The notes beneath the pieces are model-generated. The model saw only the letters and a list, made by a program, of their open reading frames with translations. It did no database searches and was not told where the DNA came from. This document shows positions 54,401 through 64,000 of a stretch of 64,000 nucleotides of DNA, in pieces (within the stretch, counting starts at the first letter, position 1; every line of letters starts with the position of its first letter). The stretch is from Neoarius graeffei (taxonomy: Eukaryota; Chordata; Actinopteri; Siluriformes; Ariidae): the NCBI RefSeq assembly GCF_027579695.1, contig NC_083582.1:7506878-7570877 (forward strand), written 5' to 3'. Made by a program: the position numbers and the translations under genes.

Positions 54401-56601
54401 CGTCCCTGTCTGATCATTAAAACCTCACATCGTCTCCGTCTGATCATTAAACCCTCACATCGTCCATCTGATCATTGTCACCTCACATCGTCCCTGTCTG
54501 ATCATTCAAACCTCACATCATCCATCTGATCATTAAAACCTCACATCGTCCCTGTCTGATCATTAAAACCTCACATCGTCCCCGTCTGATCATTAAAACC
54601 TCACATCGTCCCGGTCTGATCATTAAAATCTCACATCGTCCCGGTCTGATCATTAAAACCTCACACTGTCCCTGTCTGATCATTAAAACCTCACACTGTC
54701 CCTGTCTTATCATTAAAACCTCACATCGTCTCCGTCTGATCAGTAAAACCTCACATCGTCTCTGGCTGATTGGTAAAACCTCACATCGTCTCCGTCTGAT
54801 CAGTAAAACCTCACATCGTCTCCGTCTGATCAGTAAAACCTCACATCGTCTCCGTCTGATCATTAAAACCTCACATCGTCTCCATCTGATCATTATCACC
54901 TCACATCGTCCGTCTGATCATTAAACCCTCACATCATCCATCTGATCATTGTCACCTCACATTGTTCCTGTATGATCATTAAAACCTCACATCGTCTGTC
55001 TGATCATTAAAACCTCACATCGTCTCTGTCTGATCATTAAACCCTCACATCATCCATCTGATCATTGTCACCTCACATTGTTCCTGTCTGATCATTAAAA
55101 CCTCACATCGTCTCTGTCTGATCATTAAAACCTCACATCGTCTCTGTCTGATCATTAAACCCTCACATCATCCATCTGATCATTGTCACCTCACATCATC
55201 CCTGTCTGATCATTAAAACCTCACATCGTCCCTGTCTGATCATTCAAACCTCACATCATCCATCTGATCATTAAAACCTCACATCGTCTCTGTCTGATCA
55301 TTAAACCCTCACATCATCCATCTGATCATTGTCACCTCACATCATCCCTGTCTGATCATTAAAACCTCACATTGTCCCTGTCTGATCATTAAACCCTCAC
55401 ATTGTCCATCTGATCATTGTCACCTCACATTGTTCCTGTCTGATCATTAAAACCTCACATCGTCCCTTGTCTGATCATTAAAACCTCACATCGTCCCTGT
55501 TTGATCATTAAAACCTCACATCGTCCCTGTCTGATCATTCAAACCTCACATCATCCATCTGATCATTAAAACCTCACATCGTCCCTGTCTGATCATTCAA
55601 ACCTCACATCATCCATCTGATCATTAAAACCTCACATCGTCCCTGTCTGATCATTAAAACCTCACATCGTCCCTGTCTGATCATTAAACCCTAACATCGA
55701 CCATCTGATCATTATCACCTCACATTGTTCCTGTCTGATCATTAAAACCTCACGTCGTCCCTGTCTGATCGTTAAAACTTCACATTGTCTCCATCTGTTC
55801 ATTAAAACCTCACATCGTCTCCCTCTGATCATTAAAACCTCACATCGTCCCTGTCTGATAATTAAAACCTCACATCGTCCCTGTCTGATCATTAAAACCT
55901 CACACCGTCCGTCTGATCATTAAAACCTCACATCGTCCCCGTCTGAACATTAAACCCTCACATCATCCATCTGATCATTGTCACCTCACATTGTTCCTGT
56001 GTGATCATTAAAACCTCACATCGTCCCTGTCTGATCATTAAAACCTCACATCGTCCCTGTCTGATCATTAAAACCTCACATCGTCTCCCTCTGATCATTA
56101 AAACCTCACATCGTCCCTGTCTGATAATTAAAACCTCACATCGTCCCTGTCTGATCATTAAAACCTCACACCGTCCCCGTCTGAACATTAAACCCTCACA
56201 TCGTCCATCTGATCATTGTCACCTCACATTGTTCCTGTATGATCATTAAAACCTCACATCGTCTCTGTCTGATCATTAAAACCTCACATCGTCTCTGTCT
56301 GATCATTAAACCCTCACATCATCCATCTGATCATTGTCACCTCACATTGTTCCTGTCTGATCATTAAAACCTCACATCGTCCCTGTCTGATCATTAAAAC
56401 CTCACATCGTCCCTGTCTGATCATTAAAACCTCACATCGTCCCCATCTGATCATTAAAACCTCACATCGTCCCCGTCTGAACATTAAACCCTCACATCGT
56501 CCATCTGATCATCGTCACCTCACATTGTTCCTGTGTGATCATTAAAACCTCACATCGTCTCCGTCTGATCAGTAAAACCTCACATAGTCTCCGTCTGATT
56601 A
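48432..56601. repeat. 30-bp satellite with TGATCA core, about 8.2 kb
   Basis: The unit is TCTGATCATTAAAACCTCAC followed by ATCGTCCCTG, present about 270 times. From about 48880 to 52430 the 30-bp register is exact. Before and after it, shortened units (CATCTGATCATTGTCACCTC, GATCATCACCTCAC) break the register. Higher-order duplications of 240 bp (49163/49403), 270 bp (50213/50483) and 736 bp (52821/53557) occur. As 30 is divisible by three, many frames stay open with the ten-residue repeat MIRQGRCEVL on the minus strand; there is no sign that this is translated. Units are contiguous, without spacers. Confidence 0.97.
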
Positions 56602-57827
56602 GTTTATACCACCTGTAATGATGAATCAAACCCTGTTACTGTGCTTATGATTGAGGGTTCAGTATTGATCTCACGTGTAAATGTTAACTCTCATTGTGAC
56701 AATAAGTGAAACAGGAAAAAGGGTTTGTTGTTGAACAGAGATGCCATGAGTGTTGTGTCGCAGCGTACGATCGCACGTTAACCTCCATCATCATCTCAAA
56801 ATATACAGTAAAATGCATTTCTGATTCCCCCCCATCTTGTTTATTTTTAGCTGAGTGCTTGGCTTTTCCTCACAGCTGCTCTCTCTTTCACCTCATTTAT
56901 CCAGATAGATACGAACAGATTTACGCAGAAATCATTCGTGCGAGAGCTTACACAAGAAATTTAAATCCTGTGTGTCCAGAAAAACGTTTGTATCTTACTT
57001 GTGCTGTCTGAGTGTCTGTGCGTCTCCTGAATACCTCAGACGACGGAGTATATAGCATTCAATTATTATTATTATAGATTACTAAACGTTTTTATTGGTG
57101 TAGTAACGAATCAAAATAACTTCCACTTCTGCTGTTCGTTCTGTGCTCTCGGCTTCCTGTATGCGCGACCTTTTATGGAATTTGGTCAGCGTCATGAAAT
57201 GCAAATGAGCTACATCGGGAACGCACGTCGCACTTTATGGCTCGTCAACATACGCACGCGATTATGAACAAAACAAAACAGCGTTTCCAACAGAAATCTG
57301 ACCCGCTATACGAAATTTGATCAATTCATTCTCAAAAATATCCTGCCTGATTCGGACGGGATTAGTTTTCCACGTGGAAGTGTGCAATCAAATCTATTAT
57401 TAAGGACTACACTGTATTTTACCTTCTATAAAGTGATCAGTAGCAATAACTCCACGTGATCTTTGTAGATCCTGCCTGGACTGACACGCTGGTAAAGATT
57501 ACGATACATTTATTATTTTTATATCCTGTGGGAAAAGAGACAACTGCGAGTGCGATATTGCTTTTATGTATAAAAATCCAAAATACTCCAGTCGTATTTT
57601 TCATCCGAGCTCCATCCGGGACACGGAGAACCAAATCTCTATCTGTCGCTCGTGAAGAAATCAGCGAGTGAGCTGTTTTGATAAATTTGGGACCTTTTTG
57701 TTTGTGAGTCGATATAATAAAAATCACACGCTGGCTTGAAGATATGAAGTTTCTTTTCGTGTTGAAAATATTCACCACTCAAAGATAAACTTCATATCTT
57801 TGCACCACTGTGTAATATCCTCTATAC
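56602..57827. other. Non-coding interval with a small hairpin
   Basis: No gene is supported in 1.2 kb. An inverted repeat AAGATATGAAGTTT (57739-57752) and AAACTTCATATCTT (57788-57801) lies in sequence resembling a fish dispersed repeat. A 101-codon plus-strand frame at 56706-57011 has no recognisable motif. Confidence 0.45.
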
Positions 57828-58052
57828 CAGGGGTGGGGAACCTTTTTCCTATCAAGGGCCATTTCGAGTTTTATAGCATCCTGTGGGGGCCAAACTAAAT
57901 TTTTTGACCCATAACCTCTGCTGAAAATTTGAAGATGCAGCCCATTTATTTTAGCTTTCTTCCATGCTGTTCAAATAAAGCAACTTTATTGGTGTAACTT
58001 TGTTTTATCCCTTTTTAATCTTCCCATTTTCTTTTTAAATTTTATCCACCTC

Positions 58053-58420
58053 GGGCGGCACGGTGGTGTAGTGGTTAGCGCTGTCGCCTCACAGCAATAA
58101 AGGTCCGGGTTCGAGCCCCGTGGCCAGCGAGGGCCTTTCTGTGCGGAGTTTGCATGGTGTCCGCGTGGGTTTCCTCCGGGTGCTCTGGTTTCCCCCACAG
58201 TCCAAAGACATGCAGGTTAGGTTAACTGGTGACTCTAAATTGACCGTAGGTGTGAGTGTGAATGGTTGTCTGTGTCTATGTGTCAGCCCTGTGATGACCT
58301 GGCGACTTGTCCAGGGTGTACCCCGCCTTTCGCCCGTAGTCAGCTGGGATAGGCTCCAGCTCGCCTGCGACCCTGTAGAACAGGATAAAGCTGCTAGAGA
58401 TGATGAGAATGAGATGAGAT
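58053..58420 (+). mobile_element. V-SINE, full length, copy 4, with 12-bp target duplication
   Basis: The copy has A and B boxes, V-SINE core and GAGAT tail. It is flanked by TTTATCCACCTC at 58041-58052 and 58421-58432. A small deletion in the core (TGCATGGTGTCC instead of TGCATGTTCTCC...) distinguishes it from copy 1. Confidence 0.93.
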
Positions 58421-58922
58421 TTTATCCACCTCTTATTGTTTTAATGCTCTGTTTTTAGTCTTGTGTTCTTATTGATTTTATATGGACTGATGTAAAGCAC
58501 TTTGAGCATTTTATGTAATGAAGATGCTACGATATAATAATATTTTACCAATTATTATTATTATTATTATTATTATATCTGGCCGACCGAATGTGAAGGC
58601 TGGAACTGCTTCTCTTTGGCGAGGCGTCTGATGTCAGATGACGATGCTACTTGCAGCTGGTTTTCCAGGTTTGGGTCAGTCAGTCTTGAGCGGAACCGAT
58701 TCTTTGCAAGGGTCAGTTCTGAGGAAGAACTGAGGAAGCCTTTTGGACGAGAGGTGAAACGTTTTCAAGAATCTTCAAGCAAGTCCAGTTGCCCATTTCT
58801 ACCACCCACAGTTTCCCCTTTCCAGTTGCACTTGCCACAGCTTCAAATGATTTCACATTTGAAAACAGTGAGCTGAAAAGCTGGTTGGGACCTTGGAGCT
58901 TAACATTCAGTTCTGAGAGGTA

Positions 58923-60449
58923 CAGTGGTACTTGAAAGTTTGTGAACCCTTTAGAATTTTCTATATTTCTGCATAAATATGACCTAAAACATCATCAGAT
59001 TTTCACACAAGTCCTAAAAGTAGATAAAGAGAACCCAGTTAAAGAAATGAGACAAAAATATTATACTTGGTCATTTATTTATTGAGGAAAATGACCCAAT
59101 ATTACATATCCGTGAGTGGCAAAAGTATGTGAACCTTTGCTTTCAGTATCTGGTGTGACCCCCTTGTGCAGCAATAACTGCAACTAAACATTTGCGGTAA
59201 CTGTTGATCAGTCCTGCACACCAGCCTGGAGGAATTTTAGCCCGTTCCTCCGTACAGAACAGCTTCAACTCTGGGATGTTGGTGGGTTTCCTCACATGAA
59301 CTGCTCACTTCAGGTCCTTCCACAACATTTCCATTGGATTAAGGTCAGGACTTTGACTTGGCCATTCCAAAACATTAACTTTATTCTTCTTTAACCATTC
59401 TTTGGTAGAACGACTTGTGTGCTTAGGGTCGTTGTCTTGCTGCATGACCCACCTTCTCTTGAGATTCAGTTTATGGACAGATGTCCTGACATTGTCCAGG
59501 CCCAAACCATGACACTACCACCACCATGTTTCACAGCTGGGATAAGGTTCTTATGCTGTAAGGCAGTGGTTTCCTTTCTGCAAACATAACGCTTCTCATT
59601 TAAACCAAAATTCTATTTTGGTCTCATCCACAAAACATTTTTTCCAATAGCCTTCTGGCTTGTCCACATGATCTTTAGCAAACTGCAGACAAGCAGCAAT
59701 GTTCTGTTTGGAGAGCAGTGGCTTTCTCCTTGCAACTCTGCCATGCAGACCACTGTTGTTCAGTGTTCTCCTGATGGTGGACTCATGAACATTAACATTA
59801 GCCAATGTGAGAGAGGCCTTCAGTTGCTTAGAAGTTACCCTGGGGTCCTTTGTGACCTCGCCGACTATTACACGCCTTACTCTTGGAGTGATCGTTGTTG
59901 GTCGACCACTCCTGGGGAGGGTAACAATGGTCTTGAATTTCCTCCATTTGTACACAATCTGTCTGACTGTGGATTGGTTGAGTCCAAACTCTTTACAGAT
60001 GGTTTTGTAACCTTTTCCAGCCTGATGAGCATCAACAACGCTTTTTCTGAGGTCCTCAGAAACCTCCTTTGTTCGTGCCATGATACATTTCCACAAACAT
60101 GTGTTGTGAAGATCAGACTTTGATCGATCCCTGTTCTTTAAATAAAACAGGGTGCCCACTCACACCTGATTGCCATCCCAATTGATTGAAAACACCTGAC
60201 TCTAATTTCACCTTCAAATTAACTGCTAATCCGAGAGGTTCACATACTTTTGCCACTCAAAGATATGTAATATTGGATTATTTTCCTCAGTCGATAAATG
60301 ACCAAGTATAATATTTTTGTCTCATTTGTTTAACTGGGTTCTCTTTATCTACTTTTAGGACTTGTGTGAAAATCTGATGATGTTTTAAGTCATATTTATT
60401 CAGAAATGTAGAAAATTCTAAAGGGTTCACAAACTTTCAAGCACCACTG
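58923..60449 (-). mobile_element. Tc1-like element A inside the hAT transposase
   Basis: TA at 58921-58922 and 60450-60451 flanks ends CAGTGGTACTTGAAAG and CTTTCAAGCACCACTG. Inverted repeats are about 200 bases with AGTGGCAAAAGTATGTGAAC inner motifs. It splits the hAT reading between KWLCDLGFIVDITK and LNVKLQGPNQ, so it arrived after that transposase. Confidence 0.92.
59143..60081 (-). pseudogene. Tc1 DD34E transposase A, internal deletion and nonsense
   Basis: MARTKEVSEDLRK starts at 60081 (an in-frame ATG at 60159 is further upstream). It is followed by the two helix-turn-helix regions, NSGLHGRVARRKPLL and FVDETKIEF with the first Asp. About 60 residues between FWFK and [11 protein letters not shown] are missing (near 59505-59600). 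The second Asp (QQDNDPKHT) and the Glu ([11 protein letters not shown]) are kept with 34 residues between them. A CGA codon is TGA at 59305-59307, shown by comparison with element B where it reads CGA. The remaining C-terminus ends GGHTRY and stop at 59143. Confidence 0.88.
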
Positions 60450-61740
60450 TACTTGGTAATGTCCACTATGAAGCCCAAATCACACAGCCACTTGCTACGA
60501 CTGGTTTGCCCTTCATCTCCATGACCTGCTTTACTTCTTCCCTCAAGTTGTAGAAGCGTGCAAGCATATCTGCACGACTCAGCCACCGCACCTCACAATG
60601 GTAAACCAGGTCTCCATACTCTGACTCAAGCTCACTCAGTAACACTTTAAACCGGCGGTTGTTAAGTCCTCTGCTTTTAATGAAGTTGATGGTGGAAACA
60701 ACACTAGTCATCACATTATTGAGCTTCAGGGAATGTGCACACAGGCTCTCTCGGTGTATGATACAGTGGCACATAACCAACTCATTTGGATCCAGACTGA
60801 GACGACTCATTTCTTTTTTTAACCAACGCAGTCAATCCTTTCTGCGCACCAACCATGGCTGTGGCTCTGTCTGTAGCCAGTCCACTTAGCTTGTCAAACT
60901 GCAGGTCGAATTTGTTCATAGCCAAAACAACTTGCTCAAACAAATCCTCACCTTTGGTAGTGCCATGCATGGCTTGCAAAGACAGCATTTCCTCCTGCGT
61001 ATCCAACTCAGCTGTAATCCCACGCACAAAAATGGCGAGTTGGGCGGTATTTATGATGTCTGTTGTCTTGTCGCAGGCTAATGAGAAAAACTGAAAATCC
61101 CTCGTGGTATCCTTCAGTGTTTTCTCAATGTCTTGTGCCATGTCAGTAATCCGATCGGAGATGGTTCTTCGAGACAAACTGACACTTTGGAAAAGTTTCA
61201 CTTTGTCCGGTGCGAGCAGTTCCGCGGCAGCGACAAGGCACTCCTTCACAAACTCCCCTTCTGAATGTGGTTTCAGTTTCTTAGCGATTAGCTCACTTAC
61301 CACAAAACTAGCCTGTGTAACATTTTCTTGGTTACCTTGAGGTCTTGTGAATGTTGCTTGTTGGGCGCCCAAACTCCGCCAAAGAGCATTAATTTTATCC
61401 ACACGCACTTGTCCTTCCAGCTCGTCCAGCTTGGCGTGTTTGGTGCTATAATGATGCTCTAGATTAGCCTTTTTCATCACTGCAAGTGCTTCCCCACAAA
61501 CTAAGCAAACTGGCTTGCTTTTTACTTCTACAAAAAAATAATCATTTGTCCATTTTTCCTGAAAAGCGCGACATTCCACATCTACCTTTCTCTTCTTCAT
61601 ACTCGCCATGGTGCGTTTTGGTGAAATTGTTAAACAATCTGTCTATGCCCAGTAAATGACGTGACCGCACATGACCACGCTCTGCTTGTGTGGGGTTCAG
61701 GACCCTGACCTTGGCCCGGAAAGACAATCACTCACCTATT

Positions 61741-62471
61741 TTATTAATTGCAGTCTCGTGTTTTCAGATTTAAAATATGTAGGGGGGCTGCCAAGCCATA
61801 GCCATATGAAACATCATCTCCCTTTCGACTGTACAGCATTGAACACACCAATCCCTGTACTCGATGCCATGTCCTATCTCCGCCCATTCTTCTGACTCCC
61901 TGTAATGGTACTGGATACAGAGATGATACCGGATACCAAATACGGTGACGTCATGACCGTGCTTTAAACCCGCGATGGAATCGAAATTCTTTCTCTCTGG
62001 CGGTGGGTTTCCATGCATGAAAGAGACGCCGTTGCATCGGTGCTACAGGAGAACAAAGAATGAGCTATTGATACCGGACCTTTAGCCAAAATTCAATGTA
62101 TTTGATTTTCGCATAGTTGTAATAATAACTGAACCAGTAAGTTACTGCAGCCCACGCAGTATTTCAAAAGAGAAAAGGTGACCGGATCCCTTTTCCCTTT
62201 CTCAACGTCGACGAACTACAAACAAGATTCCTTCCAGATCATCGGACGACCGACGGGACACCGAAGATCTTCAGCTGACGAGCTGCAAAAGTGAAAGGAA
62301 CAGAACTGTTTTCTTCCTGGACCTGCGCTATCTTCGGATAACAGACGACGCACTTTCAGTCGCCAAGCAAGAGCGATCTCAAGTAAGGCTGGCATCTGGG
62401 CAATTGTTAGTCTTAGTTGTGGCTAGTTAATGTGAAGTGTTGTTTATTTGAATTCATTTATGGTTTAAATG
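61741..62471. other. Unresolved interval
   Basis: No transposon ends or protein motifs could be assigned over 0.7 kb. A possible splice donor (CTCAA|GTAAGG, about 62380) follows a purine-rich stretch of exon-like composition (62200-62380) but no coding frame is convincing. Confidence 0.4.
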
Positions 62472-62473
62472 TA

Positions 62474-63862
62474 AAGTGGTGCTTGAAAGTTTGTGAACCC
62501 TTTAGAATTTTCTATATTTCTGCATAAATATGACCTCAAACCTCATCAGATTTTCACACAAGTCCTAAAAGGATCCAAGATTACATATCTGTGAGTGGCA
62601 AAAGTAAGTGAACCTTTGCTTTCAGTATCTGGTGTGACCCCCTTGTGCAGCAATAACTGCAACTAAACGTTTGCGGTAACTGTTGATCAGTCCTGCACAC
62701 CAGCTTGGAGGAATTTTAGCCCGTTCCTCCGTACAGAACAGCTTCAACTCTGGGATGTTGGTGGGTTTCCTCACATGAACTGCTCGCTTCAGGTCCTTCC
62801 ACAACATTTCCATTGGATTAAGGTCAGGACTTTGACTTGGCCATTCTTAAACATTAACTTTATTCTTCTTTAACTATTCTTTGGTAGAACGACTTGTGTG
62901 CTTAGGGTCGTTGTCTTGCTGCATGACCCACCTTCTCTTGAGATTCAGTTCATGGACAGATGTCCTGACATTTTCCTTTAGAATTCGCTGGTATAATTCA
63001 GAATTCATTGTTCCATCAATGATGGCAAGCAGTCCTGGCCCAGATGCAGCAAAACAGGACCTAAGTATGATACTACCACCACCATGTTTCACAGATGGGA
63101 TAAGGTTCTTATGCTGGAATGCAGCGTTTTCCTTTCTCCAAACATAACGCTTCTCATTTAAACCAAAAAGTTCTATTTTGGTCTCCTGATGGTGGACTCA
63201 TGAACATTAACATTAGCCAATGTGAGAGAGGCCTTCAGTTGCTAGAAGTTACCCTGGGGTCCTTTGTGACCTCACCGACTATTACACGCCTTGCTCTTGG
63301 AGTGATCTTTGTTGGTCAACCACTCCTGGGGAGGGTAACAATGGTCTTGACTTTCCTCCATTTGTACACAATCTGTCTGTCTGTGGATTGGTGGAGTCCA
63401 AACTCTTTAGAGATGGTTTTGTAACCTTTTCCAGCCTGATGAGCATCAACAACACTTTTTCTGAGGTCCTCAGAAATCTCCTTTGTTCGTGCCATGATGC
63501 ACTTCCACAAACATGTGTTGTGAAGATCAGACTTTGATAGATCCCTGTTCTTTAAATAAAACAGGGTGCCCACTCACACCTGATTGTCATCCCATTGACT
63601 GAAAACACCTGACTCTAATTTCACCTTCAAATTAACTGCTAATCTTAGAGGTTCACATACTTTTGCCACTCACAGATATGTAATATTGGATCATTTTCCT
63701 CAGTAAATAAATGACCAAGTATAATATTTTTGTCTTATTTGTTTAACTGGGTTCTCTTTATCTACTTTTAGGACTTGTGTGAAAATCTGATGTTGTTTTA
63801 GGTCATATTTATGCAGAAATATAGAAAATTCTAACGGGTTCACAAACTTTCAAGCACCGCTG
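62474..63862 (-). mobile_element. Tc1-like element B, same family as A
   Basis: TA at 62472-62473 and 63863-63864 flanks the element; ends are AAGTGGTGCTTGAAAG and CTTTCAAGCACCGCTG. About 75 bases of the left inverted repeat are deleted near 62572, and coding sequence for the second helix-turn-helix and the first catalytic region is missing near 63183. Confidence 0.92.
62622..63495 (-). pseudogene. Tc1 DD34E transposase B, internal deletion and nonsense
   Basis: MARTKEISEDLRK starts at 63495. A CGA codon reads TGA at 63316-63318 in the GRPTTI hook (element A keeps CGA). The region from about FAKDHV to the first Asp is deleted. [34 protein letters not shown] and an uninterrupted C-terminus from [13 protein letters not shown] to GGHTRY are present, with frame breaks between (for example after SRSTKE). 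It keeps the catalytic core segment lost from element A. Confidence 0.85.
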
Positions 63863-63916
63863 TATGCATTTTGATTCACATGAAAGTCAGTCTTAGACCG
63901 CGTGTTGCTTGATTTA

Positions 63917-64000
63917 TTAGGGCCCGAGCCCTATAGGGCGAAGGCCCTATTGTTCTTGTAAGAGTTCACTATTATTCTTCTTCTTTATTTTTCTCCGCTG
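63917..64000. repeat. Start of an interspersed fish repeat (GGGCCCGAGCCC)
   Basis: TTTATTAGGGCCCGAGCCC, AGGGCGAAGGCCCTATTG and TTATTCTTCTTCTTTATTT are the head of a widespread fish dispersed repeat. It runs off the end of the window. Confidence 0.6.

Larger units (their letters stand above)
58573..61609 (-). pseudogene. hAT transposase (Charlie/ZBED5-like), broken
   Basis: From ATG at 61607-61609 the minus strand encodes a BED-type finger (C35-x2-C38, H52 or H53, H58), then a long helical part (ALWRSLGAQQ, SELIAKKLKPHSEG, RTISDRITDMAQDIE) and the start of the RNase H-like fold with FFSLACDKTTDI (first catalytic Asp) and LATDRATAMVG. A frame shift in the T run near 60815 separates it from PNELVMCHCIIHRESLCA, YHCEVRWLSRADML and KWLCDLGFIVDITK. 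The Tc1 insertion follows, and the reading resumes at 58918 with LNVKLQGPNQLF, an unrelated insert, then RFRSRLTDPNLENQ and a stop at 58573. It resembles the group related to GTF2IRD2/ZBED5-type domesticated genes, but here it is dead. Confidence 0.85.
57828..61740 (-). mobile_element. hAT (Charlie-like) element, decayed and interrupted
   Basis: The plus-left end reads CAGGGGTGGGGAACCTTTTT, the classical hAT-Charlie type terminus, and corresponds to the 3' end of a minus-strand transposase. The 5' end was not located; a splice donor (AG|GTGAGT on the minus strand near 61728) suggests an upstream non-coding exon, so the right limit is approximate. A SINE (58053-58420), an (ATT)n tract (58553-58577) and a Tc1 element (58923-60449) lie inside. 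Confidence 0.7.

Noticed and set aside
48432-56601. CRISPR-like array of 30-bp direct repeats
   Set aside because: Units are contiguous with no unique spacers, number in the hundreds, vary in length, and lie in a eukaryotic transposon-rich context. It is a satellite.
57150-57230. Promoter with octamer-like ATGCAAAT
   Set aside because: A single 8-base match without TATA, initiator or a downstream coding exon is not enough.
62200-62390. Possible 5' exon with donor CTCAA|GTAAGG
   Set aside because: Composition is exon-like, but no frame, start codon context or downstream exon supports it.

Overview
The window looks like repeat-dominated nuclear DNA of a teleost fish. The evidence is a tRNA-headed V-SINE family with the vertebrate V-SINE core, several Tc1/mariner families with TA target duplications, THAP-bearing elements with TTAA target duplications, hAT elements with BED zinc-finger exons, Harbinger exons, a Tx1-type L1 retrotransposon and long CA/GT and GA tracts. 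The mix suggests an otophysan such as a catfish, but nothing here proves that. There is no bacterial, viral or organellar gene cluster, no CRISPR array and no operon.

Only one piece of ordinary host gene is supported: the last two coding exons of a plus-strand gene at 5449-5608 and 5724-6002, followed by a 3' UTR and an AATAAA at 6681. I do not recognise the protein. Everything upstream (1-5448) would be intronic or intergenic and is a stack of nested DNA transposons: a hAT element with a BED exon, a Harbinger exon and an element with an N-terminal fragment of a SWIM/YqaJ-type transposon protein.

6.9-31 kb is a patchwork. It holds two inverted Kolobok-like elements with a THAP exon (6938-8198 and 19199-20433), a Tc1 element whose DNA-binding coding region has been blown apart by a 1.5-kb minisatellite (8591-10771), four clusters of one degenerate minisatellite, a 922-bp foldback element (21334-22255), a Tc1 element with an apparently intact 358-residue DD34E transposase (24261-25866), and a decayed mariner-like element (27473-30236) carrying two young SINEs and another repeat with a DR5 nuclear-receptor motif.

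31.3-45.6 kb is a GA-rich satellite cut in two by a 5.9-kb 5'-truncated Tx1/L1 element (35289-41141). That element was itself hit by a Tc1 element and a hAT element with a perfect 8-bp target duplication. The satellite on the left uses a GTGAG variant and that on the right a GCGAG variant. 45.8-47.4 kb is a Harbinger-type element with a two-exon Myb/SANT-like gene, next to a 36-bp minisatellite. 48.4-56.6 kb is a second satellite of about 270 copies of a 30-bp unit centred on TGATCA. 57.8-64 kb holds a decayed hAT (Charlie-like) transposase split by a Tc1 insertion, a young SINE, a second Tc1 copy and the start of a further interspersed repeat.

The genes do not form a pathway. The biology on show is transposon nesting, CpG decay of transposases, and satellite expansion and local homogenisation. 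Family names were assigned by recognising motifs by eye, with no database search.
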